A stretch of DNA of 64,000 nucleotides, from NCBI RefSeq assembly GCF_022788695.1, contig NZ_CP085154.1, positions 1,240,001 through 1,304,000 on the forward strand, written 5' to 3'. The position numbers were made by a program, and so were the translations under genes. The notes beneath the pieces are model-generated. The model worked only from the letters and a program-made list of their open reading frames with translations. It did no database searches and was not told where the DNA came from. Position 1 is the stretch's first letter. Each line of letters begins with the position of its first letter. Origin of the DNA: Pseudosulfitobacter sp. DSM 107133. GTDB taxonomy: Bacteria > Pseudomonadota > Alphaproteobacteria > Rhodobacterales > Rhodobacteraceae. Below are positions 37,069 through 44,223 of this stretch, one piece after another.

Positions 37069-38628
37069 ATGGCAGATGCACCCCCACGCAGAACACGCAG
37101 CGGCGGCCGCGCAGGCGCTGCCAGACGTCGTGGCGGCGAAGTGATTGAACAGATGCCATGGAACCCGCCCTTGCTGGTGGACCGTCCGGTTGAACCGCTG
37201 AGCGAAGAGGGGGTGTTTGCGATCCATGACGGCGCGATGCGTATTCTCGAAGAGATCGGCATCGAATTCCTGAACCACGAGGCGCTGGAAATTCTGCGCA
37301 CCGCGGGCTGCACCATCGACGGTGAAAACGTGCGCATGGGGCGCGACATGGTGATGGAGTATCTGGCGCTGGCGCCTGACAGTTTTACGCTGACGCCGCG
37401 CAATCCGGCCCATGCGCTGACCATCGGCGGCAACCACATGAACTTTGGCAACGTGTCCAGCCCGCCCAACTATTGGGATATGGAGCTGGGCCGCAAGGTG
37501 CCTGGCACCCGTGAAATGTGCCGCAACCTGCTGAAACTCAGCCAGTATTTCAACTGTATCCACTTTGTCGGCGGCTATCCTGTTGAACCTGTCGATATTC
37601 ACGCCTCGGTGCGCCACCTTGATGTGTTGTATGACAAGCTGACGATCACCGACAAGGTCGCCCACGCCTACAGCCTTGGGCCGGAACGGGTCGAGGATGT
37701 GATGGAAATGGTGCGCATTTCCGGCGGCTGGACCCATGAAGAATTCGAAGCCAGCCCCAAGATGTATACCAACATCAACTCGACCTCGCCGCTGAAACAC
37801 GACATTCCGATGCTGGACGGCTGGATGCGGCTGGCGCGACGCAATCAGGGGCTGGTGGTTACGCCGTTTACGCTGGCCGGAGCCATGGCCCCGGTGACCA
37901 TGTCCGGCGCGGTGGCGCAATCTCTGGCCGAGGCGCTGTGCGCCGTGGTGCTGGCCCAGATCATCCGCCCCGGCGCGGCCTGTGCCATCGGTACCTTTAC
38001 CTCGAACGTCGATATGAAATCGGGCGCGCCGGCCTTTGGCACGCCGGAATATATGCGCGCGACCCAGATGACCGGTCAGATGGCGCGGTTCTACAAGCTG
38101 CCGATGCGCTCCAGCGGTGTCTGTGCGGCCAACGTGCCGGACGGGCAGGCCATGTGGGAAACCTCGAACAGCCTGTGGGCGGCGGTGCAATCGGGCTCGC
38201 ATATGGTCTATCACGCGGCGGGCTGGCTTGAGGGCGGGCTGATCGCCTCGCCTGAAAAATTTATCATGGACTGCGAAGTGCTACAGCAGATCCAGCGCTA
38301 TCTGGACCCGGCCCTTTGGGCGACAGGGCCGGATGAAATTGCGCTGGACGCCATCAAGGCGGTCGGCAATTCGGGGCATTTCTTTGGCATCCAGCACACA
38401 CAAGATCGTTATACCACAGCGTTTTACCAGCCGTTCCTAAGTGATTGGAAGAACTACGAGGGCTGGGAAGCCGCAGGCGCGGTCTGGACGCCCGAACGGG
38501 CGCACCACATCTTCAAGGACATCATCGCCAATTTCGAAGAGCCACCGATGGACGATGCCATTCGTGCGGAACTGGCAGACTTCGTCGCCCGTCGCAAATC
38601 CGAAGGCGGCGCACCGACGGATTTCTAG
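37069..38628 (+). CDS. MttB-superfamily (trimethylamine methyltransferase-like) protein, non-pyrrolysine
   Basis: 519 residues from ATG 37069 (AAGGA six bases upstream); a longer frame to 36916 overlaps the phosphatase gene. TIM-barrel methyltransferase of the MttB family: 'PLSEEGVFAIHDGAMRILEEIGIEFLNHEALEIL', 'GNVSSPPNYWDMELGRKVPGT', 'VTPFTLAGAMAPVTMSGAVAQSLAEALCAVVLAQIIRPGAACAIGTF'. There is no in-frame amber codon, so it belongs to the non-pyrrolysine branch that includes glycine betaine and related quaternary-amine demethylases. No corrinoid protein gene is adjacent. A function in betaine or methylamine use is likely but the substrate is open. Confidence 0.9.
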   Translation: MADAPPRRTRSGGRAGAARRRGGEVIEQMPWNPPLLVDRPVEPLSEEGVFAIHDGAMRILEEIGIEFLNHEALEILRTAGCTIDGENVRMGRDMVMEYLALAPDSFTLTPRNPAHALTIGGNHMNFGNVSSPPNYWDMELGRKVPGTREMCRNLLKLSQYFNCIHFVGGYPVEPVDIHASVRHLDVLYDKLTITDKVAHAYSLGPERVEDVMEMVRISGGWTHEEFEASPKMYTNINSTSPLKHDIPMLDGWMRLARRNQGLVVTPFTLAGAMAPVTMSGAVAQSLAEALCAVVLAQIIRPGAACAIGTFTSNVDMKSGAPAFGTPEYMRATQMTGQMARFYKLPMRSSGVCAANVPDGQAMWETSNSLWAAVQSGSHMVYHAAGWLEGGLIASPEKFIMDCEVLQQIQRYLDPALWATGPDEIALDAIKAVGNSGHFFGIQHTQDRYTTAFYQPFLSDWKNYEGWEAAGAVWTPERAHHIFKDIIANFEEPPMDDAIRAELADFVARRKSEGGAPTDF

Positions 38629-38751
38629 GGTCCAGACCCCAATGCCTGCTCTTCCGTCGCCGCGCGGGGAATAAAGCTCACATCTTAATCGTTTGCTTCA
38701 TCTTAACGTTTTGGAACGCATAACTGGGTCGGGAATGGGAAAGAGACCGTT

Positions 38752-39339
38752 ATGCATGGGCTAATCTACCGCGCGATACAGTGCTTTGTGACCGACAGCT
38801 ACGGCCCCGAAAAATGGGCCGAAGCCGCGACACTTGCCGATCTGGGCTTTGTCGAGTTTGAATCGATGCTGATCTATGATGATGCGCTGGCGCCGACAGT
38901 TGTCGCGGCTGTCTGCGCTGTTCTTGAGCGCAACGAAGCCGATTTGATGGAAGATGTCGGCACCTATCTGGTCAGCCACCCCAAGACCGAAGGCCTGCGG
39001 CGCCTGATGCGCTTTGGCGGCGTGACATTTGTGGAACTGCTGCATTCACTGGATGATTTGCAGGACCGCGCACAGCTGGCGGTCAGCGATCTGATCCTGC
39101 CGCATATCGAGCTGCACGAATATTCGGCCAGCCGCTTCAGTTTGATTTGCGGCACCACGATCCCCAGTTTCGGCCATGTGATGATGGGGCTGCTGCGGTC
39201 GATGGCCGATGATTATGGCGTTCTGGCGCTGCTGGAAATCGAAGGAGGCGCGCAAGGTATGGAAACCGTGTCGATCACATTGGTTGAAACCGAATTTGCG
39301 GAAGGGCGTCGGTTTGCGTTGGGGGCACATGCGCTATGA
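38752..39339 (+). CDS. H-NOX (haem NO-binding)-like protein with changed haem motifs
   Basis: 195 residues. Overall pattern 'MHGLIYRAIQCFVTDSYGPEKWAEAA...FESMLIYDD...LLEDVGTYLV-like...FGGVTFVELLHSLDDLQDRAQLAVSDLILPHIELHEY...MMGLLRSMADDYG' follows the H-NOX fold. Aligned by eye to canonical bacterial H-NOX proteins from memory, the proximal His position (11 residues before LPHI) is Gln, and the YxSxR position reads GTTIP. It may therefore bind haem differently or not at all. The downstream HNOBA-GGDEF gene overlaps by four bases, matching known H-NOX/diguanylate-cyclase pairs. It should modulate that cyclase. Confidence 0.82.
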   Translation: MHGLIYRAIQCFVTDSYGPEKWAEAATLADLGFVEFESMLIYDDALAPTVVAAVCAVLERNEADLMEDVGTYLVSHPKTEGLRRLMRFGGVTFVELLHSLDDLQDRAQLAVSDLILPHIELHEYSASRFSLICGTTIPSFGHVMMGLLRSMADDYGVLALLEIEGGAQGMETVSITLVETEFAEGRRFALGAHAL

Positions 39340-40361
39340 GCGGTTCGCACGATATGACCAAGGTGCTGGATGTGCTGTGCCCGATGCATGTCATGATCAA
39401 CGGTACGGGGCATATCACCCATGTCGGGGCGACCCTGCGCAAGCTGTGCCCGGATCTCGACTGGATCGGCGCGCGATTTCTAGAGGTTTTTGCGCTGAAA
39501 CGGCCCCGCGCCGTGACCAGCATTACCAATCTGCGCGACAGTGCCGGGATCAAGCTGCACCTGCAATTGCGCGATACGCCCGCGACCGAGTTGAAGGGCG
39601 TCGCCGTCAAATTCGGCGAGGCGGGCGCGCTGATCGTGAACCTGTCCTTTGGTATCTCTGTGGTGGCCGGTGTTCAGAACTATGACCTGACCCATGCGGA
39701 TTTTGCACCCACCGATCTGGCCACCGAAATGCTTTATCTGGTCGAGGCGAAATCAACCGCCATGGAGGCGTGGCGCAAGCTGAACCTGCGGCTGCAAGGG
39801 GCGATGATCGCCGCCGAGGAACAGGCCTTTACCGACACGCTTACGGGGCTGAAGAACCGCCGCGCGATAGATCATGTTCTGACACGCGCGATTGAACGGG
39901 GCACCCAGTTTGCGTTGATGCAACTGGATCTGGATTTCTTCAAACTGGTCAACGATACGCTGGGCCATGCGGCGGGCGATCATGTGTTGCAGACGGTGGC
40001 GCGGATCATGGTGGACGAGACCCGCACCGAAGACACCGTCGCGCGGCTGGGGGGCGACGAATTTGTGATCGTCCTGCCCGATGTGCGCGACGTTTCGGCA
40101 TTGCGCCGGATCGGCAGCCGCCTGATCCAGCGGCTTGAGGAACCCATGCCCTTTGAAGAGCACGATTGCTGCATCTCGGCCAGTATCGGCACGGTGTTTT
40201 ACGAACCGGGCTCCGGCGCTGATATGCGCAGCCTGCTGGAAGACGTGGACGTGGCGCTGTATGCCTCGAAACGCGCGGGGCGCGGGCGGCAGACCTTTTA
40301 CAGTGCCGATCTGCGTCGCGGGCTGGATGCGCCCGAGGTTGAAAGTCGCGCGGCAAGTTAA
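39336..40361 (+). CDS. Diguanylate cyclase with HNOBA-type sensor domain
   Basis: 341 residues, starting inside the stop codon of the H-NOX-like gene (ATGA). Residues ~8-130 fit the HNOBA (H-NOX-associated PAS) domain ('CPMHVMINGTGHITHVGATLRKLCPDL', 'FALKRPRAVTSITNL', 'HADFAPTDLATEMLYLVEAKST'). A short coiled coil leads to GGDEF: 'DTLTGLKNRRAI', 'MQLDLDFFKLVNDTLGHAAGD', 'ARLGGDEFVIVLPD' with I-site 'RTED' before it. Enzymatically competent by motif. The partner H-NOX-like protein probably tunes activity, as in Shewanella and Legionella pairs. Confidence 0.92.
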   Translation: MSGSHDMTKVLDVLCPMHVMINGTGHITHVGATLRKLCPDLDWIGARFLEVFALKRPRAVTSITNLRDSAGIKLHLQLRDTPATELKGVAVKFGEAGALIVNLSFGISVVAGVQNYDLTHADFAPTDLATEMLYLVEAKSTAMEAWRKLNLRLQGAMIAAEEQAFTDTLTGLKNRRAIDHVLTRAIERGTQFALMQLDLDFFKLVNDTLGHAAGDHVLQTVARIMVDETRTEDTVARLGGDEFVIVLPDVRDVSALRRIGSRLIQRLEEPMPFEEHDCCISASIGTVFYEPGSGADMRSLLEDVDVALYASKRAGRGRQTFYSADLRRGLDAPEVESRAAS

Positions 40362-40666
40362 CGTGGAACGCGGGCGTTACATTCGGGCGCAGGTCAACTG
40401 CACAGGAATGGCTTGTCATGTAGAGCGTCGCAGAGGTCTTTCGCGCTGCTGGCAGGGGTCCTGCGACCACGCCGATCTCGCGTCAGGCAATATTGACACT
40501 AACGTCAGACATTTCTGACCCAACAGCTGCCCTCGAGCCGGTGCGGGACAAAGCCGACGCTTGAGTTGTGCTTAGATATCTCGGATTTTCGCATTTGACA
40601 GCACATGGAGGCAGCCTATGCAAAGATTGCAGGGCGCCGCGTCATTCTTGTTGCTGTAATGCCATC
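40362..40666. other. Intergenic region without recognised gene
   Basis: 305 bases between the HNOBA-cyclase stop and the stop of the convergent small secreted protein. I see no convincing ORF, tRNA or long hairpin; composition becomes more AT-rich towards 40600. Confidence 0.6.
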
Positions 40667-40999
40667 TTACCGGCAAGGGTATTCTCTCACCAGATAGGCG
40701 ATGATCACGGACCGGGCCGTCATGGTTCTCTGATCGGCCGTTGTCGACGCTTTGGCGAGAGCGTAGTCCCGAAGCGCAATTGCGTCCACGCTGCCGCGCC
40801 CGTTTTGCGGGCAGAAGGCCGGGGTATCCGACGCCAACTCTGTTCGGGTGATGTTCCGCAAGAAGCCACCTACATCATCGGTTTGCGATGTGTGTCCAAG
40901 TTTACTGAGCAACTGATAGACAGTCATCTCCTGGGGTGTCGCGCTTCCCGCATGAGGCAAGATGAAAGCGAGGCCAAGTAGGATTGTTTTAAGGTGCAT
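40667..40999 (-). CDS. Small secreted protein, Rap1a/Tai-like
   Basis: 110 residues from ATG 40999 (AGGGG seven bases upstream). A signal peptide ('MHLKTILLGLAFILPHAGSA') precedes a short helical domain: 'MTVYQLLSKLG', then one Cys in 'AFCPQNG', 'IALRDYALAK', and a C-terminal 'TARSVIIAYLVREYPCR' with a second Cys. The pattern, exported helices with a Cys pair and a final 'AYLxxxP', resembles Rap1a/Tai immunity-type domains, but I see no effector gene nearby. Function unknown. Confidence 0.65.
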   Translation of the reverse strand: MHLKTILLGLAFILPHAGSATPQEMTVYQLLSKLGHTSQTDDVGGFLRNITRTELASDTPAFCPQNGRGSVDAIALRDYALAKASTTADQRTMTARSVIIAYLVREYPCR

Positions 41000-41081
41000 G
41001 GTTTTCCCCTTTGCAAGAATCAATTATTGTTTTACAGAAATTAATAGATGCAAAGCAAACATTTCTTGATGAGGACATTCC

Positions 41082-41618
41082 ATGAAGGCCGACGCTCGCA
41101 CATCCCGGATCATAGTGCTCTCTCGCCATCTGAGGCTGGCCCTTTTGATTTTGGCCGTCCTGCACCCCGCAATCGTGTTCACTGTGGTTGCGACGATGAG
41201 CGATGCACAGCTTGCCCTCGCAGCCACTGGACAGCCGCTTGCCGGTCAGGGGCTTCCTTTTGATACACGTATGTTGGTGACAGGCCTCTCAATCATCCCG
41301 GCGTTTATTCTCTCGGTCGGGCTGCTAGGCATACGTCCAGTGTTGGGCGACATGCAGTCCGGGCGGGCTTTTGGGAAGGCAACATTTCAGGGCCTGCGTC
41401 GGCTGGCGATAGCGGTTGTGATTGGCACAACGGTCAAGATTGTAAGCGTTCCCTTGATCACCATGGCTCTGACCTGGCAGGCCGAAGAAACGCAAATGGC
41501 GGTCTCGCTCGGTCTTGGCGATCTCCAGGTGCTGATCCTGGGCGCAGCGATTTGGCTCTTGGCCTGGGTGATGGCCGAAGGCTACGATCTGGCCTCAGAA
41601 AACGCACAGTTTGTCTGA
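41082..41618 (+). CDS. DUF2975-type membrane protein
   Basis: 178 residues (GAGGA seven bases upstream of ATG). Four membrane helices: 'HLRLALLILAVLHPAIVFTVVATM', 'LVTGLSIIPAFILSVGLLGI', 'LRRLAIAVVIGTTVKIVSVPLITMAL' and 'LQVLILGAAIWLLAWVMAEGYDLASENAQFV'. The final 'A.....EN..FV' is the DUF2975 signature. These are commonly paired with a small Cro/C1-type regulator, as here, where stop and start overlap by one base (TGATG). Function unknown. Confidence 0.85.
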   Translation: MKADARTSRIIVLSRHLRLALLILAVLHPAIVFTVVATMSDAQLALAATGQPLAGQGLPFDTRMLVTGLSIIPAFILSVGLLGIRPVLGDMQSGRAFGKATFQGLRRLAIAVVIGTTVKIVSVPLITMALTWQAEETQMAVSLGLGDLQVLILGAAIWLLAWVMAEGYDLASENAQFV

Positions 41619-41836
41619 TGGCGATCGAGGTAAGACTGGCCGTACTGCTGGCCGAGCGTCGGATCAGCGGGAAAGCGTTGGCCGAGCATGTGGGCATCAC
41701 AGAGGCGAACCTGTCATTGCTTCGTCAGGGCAAGGTCAAAGGCGTACGCTTTGAAACCCTGGCCAGGGTTTGTGAATTTCTTGACTGCCAGCCAGGAGAT
41801 CTTCTGGTTTATGTGCCGGACCAGGAAAATGCATAG
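41618..41836 (+). CDS. Small XRE/Cro-type regulator
   Basis: 72 residues: 'MAIEVRLAVLLAERRISGKALAEHVGITEANLSLLRQGKVKGVRFETLARVCEFLDCQPGDLLVYVPDQ', a single helix-turn-helix of the YozG type without extra domains. Starts within the stop of the DUF2975 gene and is surely co-translated with it; probably autoregulates the pair. Confidence 0.92.
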   Translation: MAIEVRLAVLLAERRISGKALAEHVGITEANLSLLRQGKVKGVRFETLARVCEFLDCQPGDLLVYVPDQENA

Positions 41837-42494
41837 ATTTACGAGGATGCTGAGAAACTTTTCATGAAGCGATGACTGGTTGGGGTCTGCGGACAATCAC
41901 CGCACAATCACCGCACACTCGCCAAAGCAGCCATTGGAGCACCGCGCAGCATTCGGTAAGGTAGAGGCTCTACCTGCCGTTTGCGGCGATCTGCATAGAG
42001 GTTCGCTTGGCGCAGGAAGCGCCATTTGCAAACTCTGTGATTGGACAAGACACGCCGCAGATTTTTGCTGCGGCGCCACCCGCAGGAGCTGACGTTCGCC
42101 GCAAGTGCAGCATGTTGCCCGGTCGACCGGCGGCAGTGCGGACTTTGCTGCCGTTCACCAAAGCCCGGAATCAAGGCACGAAGTGCCGCCGGGCAGCGCC
42201 CGACCGCCCGTCGCACCAAAGGTGCGCCATCTACAGTCGGCACGCCTTTGGCGTGACGGGCGGGCGCTTTCTCACCGTATTGCGCTTCTTCTGCCGCACG
42301 CCAAAGATTAGAAACAAAGTGGCGGCCACTGACGTCGTGATGCCCACCCGCGGTCAGGCACTGCCCTGTGTGGGTAGATCATTCAGGGCTCTTTCCTGCC
42401 ACTCGCCGCGATCTGCGCGAAGGTCCGGTTTTCCATTGCTGGTGGCAGATGATGACGTAACGGTCAAATCCATGTGACGTTCGACATATCGCCT
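41837..42494. other. Structured non-coding region, 658 bases
   Basis: No frame here has codon usage or homology I trust. It contains short inverted repeats, among them CGCCGCAG...CTGCGGCG at ~42050-42077 and the two-hairpin unit at 42207-42260. Mixed remnant of intergenic repeat elements is the most likely reading. Confidence 0.65.
42207..42260 (+). repeat. Two-hairpin (three-way-junction) unit, copy 2
   Basis: Outer stem CCCGTC (42207-42212) / GACGGG (42255-42260), extended outward with a bulge, encloses CGCACC-AAA-GGTGCG and CACGCC-TTT-GGCGTG. Inverted relative to 34281-34334, with changes that keep the pairing. Confidence 0.75.
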
Positions 42495-42746
42495 TTACCC
42501 TTCAGGAAGCAGCGGCGCCGGCACGCCCTTCTTGCGGCACTTCTTTTCATACACAGCCGGCCAGGCCTTGAATTTGCCCATCTGCGCCTGCTGCGTCATG
42601 ACCAGTTGGACGAAGCCGTGCCGCTGGTCCTCTTTCTTCAGCGTCTTGAACGTCTTCTTCTGGGGCTTTGTCATCGAACAGGCGATGCAATGGCCTGCGC
42701 GTTTGTATTTGCACACGTCAATGCAGGGGCTGGGCAGTTTGGGCAT
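42495..42746 (-). CDS. DUF1289 domain protein
   Basis: 83 residues from ATG 42746 ('MPKLPSPCIDVCKYKRAGHCIACSMTKPQKKTFKTLKKEDQ'). The Cys pattern C-x3-C-x7-C-x2-C is the DUF1289 hallmark and probably binds a metal or Fe-S centre; the rest is highly basic. Cytoplasmic, function unknown. Downstream of the imelysin gene on the same strand but separated by a terminator. Confidence 0.88.
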   Translation of the reverse strand: MPKLPSPCIDVCKYKRAGHCIACSMTKPQKKTFKTLKKEDQRHGFVQLVMTQQAQMGKFKAWPAVYEKKCRKKGVPAPLLPEG

Positions 42747-42760
42747 GGCGATGGCTTTGC

Positions 42761-42798
42761 AAAAGGAAAAGGCGGGGCACATGGTCATGCGCCCCGCC
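42761..42798 (-). terminator. Intrinsic terminator of the imelysin gene
   Basis: GGCGGGGC (42771-42778) and GCCCCGCC (42791-42798) pair perfectly; on the minus strand the stem is followed by TTTTCCTTTT. It sits 20 bases after the imelysin stop. Confidence 0.82.
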
Positions 42799-42817
42799 GT
42801 GATGAAGTGCGGTGCGC

Positions 42818-44074
42818 TTACTCGAACACTGCACCGGGGTTGTCGAGGCTGTCGGAGCCTTCAAAGGCGATCCCGTCCACATCCAGCACCGTGACCACGC
42901 GCTCGATGGACCGTGTCTGGTCGATCAGGGCGTTGACGCCACCCATCACCAGCTCTTCGCCCGCCGCGTTGCCCGCTTGCAGCATCTGGTCATAGGCCAT
43001 GCCGGCTTCGGCAGTCGATTTGATCTCGCCCAGCTCGCGCATGGTTATCGCCAGTTTCAGGCGCATTTCGGTGTCCAGCGCGGCATCAGCGTCGGCCACA
43101 AGCTCCGACAGCGACGGGCCGGAGACGGTAGAGCCGTCGACGCGGGTATAGCTGCCAAGGTACACGTTCTGGATGCCCAGACCGTCGTAATAGTGGCTGT
43201 TGTGGGTGTTGTCCGAGAAACAGTCGTGCTCTTCCTCGGGATCGTTCAGCATCAGGCCCAGACGCATCCGTTCGCCCGCCTGCTCGCCATAGGACAGGCT
43301 GCCCATGCCGGTCAGCATTGCCGAGATGCCCGCGTTCTCGTCCGCCATCACATTGGCACGCGCGTCACCGCCGTCGGCCCATTGCGCGCTCATCCATTCC
43401 AGATCGGATACCAGCAATTGCGTTGCCGCTTGCAGGTAAGCGCCGCGCCGGTCGCAGTTGCCGTTGGTGCAGGCGTCGCCGGTGGCATAGTCGGTCCACG
43501 GGCGGTTGCCCGCGCCGGGTCCGTTGCCGTTCAGGTCCTGACCCCACAGCAGGAATTCGATGGCGTGATAGCCGGTGGCCACGTTCGCCTCGACACCGTC
43601 AGCCTCTTGCAGGGTGTTCTTCAGCAGGTCGGGGGTGATTTCGGTTGCGTCGATTTCCTTGCCCGACAGGGTGAATGTGGGGTTGGCAATCACGTTCAGC
43701 GCAGCGGCTTCGTTTTCATCGGTGGCCCCGCCATAGGATGCATCGACATAGTCAATCAGCCCTTCGTCCAGCGGCCACGAATTCAGCCCGCCTTCCCAGT
43801 CGTCGACAATCGGGTTGCCAAAGCGGAAGACTTCGCTTTGCTGGTACGGCACACGGGCGGCCTTCCAGGCGGTGCGCGCGGCGATCAGGTTGGTTTCGGA
43901 CGGGTCTGCAACCAGCGCGTCAACGGCGACTTGCAGAGCCTGCGCTGTGGTCAGGCTGTCACCGTAGGTCGCGGCGGCGATGTCGGCGTAGTTGGCCAGC
44001 ACATCGGTGCGGGTGTCGGCGAACGACGCCGTGGCCGTCAGGCTGATTGCGGTCGTCAAAAACAGGCGTTTCAT
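42818..44074 (-). CDS. Imelysin-family periplasmic protein (iron-uptake associated)
   Basis: 418 residues from ATG 44074 (AAGGACCACCA upstream). Signal peptide 'MKRLFLTTAISLTATASFA'. The imelysin GxHxxE motif is 'ATGYHAIEFLLWGQDLNG', with 'QQSEVFRFGNPIVDDWEGGLNSWPLDEGLIDYV' and 'DRRGAYLQAATQLLVSDL' also typical. Imelysins (ICMP/EfeO-M75 fold) lost the peptidase activity of the founding annotation and act in iron acquisition. It stands alone here, without efeU/efeB homologues. Confidence 0.93.
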   Translation of the reverse strand: MKRLFLTTAISLTATASFADTRTDVLANYADIAAATYGDSLTTAQALQVAVDALVADPSETNLIAARTAWKAARVPYQQSEVFRFGNPIVDDWEGGLNSWPLDEGLIDYVDASYGGATDENEAAALNVIANPTFTLSGKEIDATEITPDLLKNTLQEADGVEANVATGYHAIEFLLWGQDLNGNGPGAGNRPWTDYATGDACTNGNCDRRGAYLQAATQLLVSDLEWMSAQWADGGDARANVMADENAGISAMLTGMGSLSYGEQAGERMRLGLMLNDPEEEHDCFSDNTHNSHYYDGLGIQNVYLGSYTRVDGSTVSGPSLSELVADADAALDTEMRLKLAITMRELGEIKSTAEAGMAYDQMLQAGNAAGEELVMGGVNALIDQTRSIERVVTVLDVDGIAFEGSDSLDNPGAVFE

Positions 44075-44223
44075 TGGTGGTCCTTTGGGGTCGGATATTC
44101 TCGATGTCACGGTCCGGAATGGCCCGCAGACGGGGTGACTCTCATGATGCCTGAAAGCTGACTAAATTGCTCGGAATTGTCAATCCCGATTAAAAGCGTT
44201 GGTTTCCTGATGCCCGTGCGCCG

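Noticed and set aside
37069..38628. Pyrrolysine-dependent trimethylamine methyltransferase
   Set aside because: No in-frame TAG occurs before the stop and no pyl genes are visible; it belongs to the non-pyrrolysine branch.
38681..38710. Direct repeat CATCTTAA(T)CGTT upstream of the H-NOX-like gene as a CtrA site
   Set aside because: The two TTAA motifs are 14 bases apart, not seven, so the CtrA spacing is not met; it may still be a binding site for something else.
39121..39150. YSASR in the H-NOX-like protein as the haem-propionate YxSxR motif
   Set aside because: It matches the letters but lies about 12 residues too early relative to the conserved LPHI and GLL anchors; the structural position appears to be GTTIP instead.
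41880..42480. Possible small genes in the non-coding stretch
   Set aside because: All frames are short, Arg/Pro-rich and run through hairpins; repeat-derived sequence explains them better.
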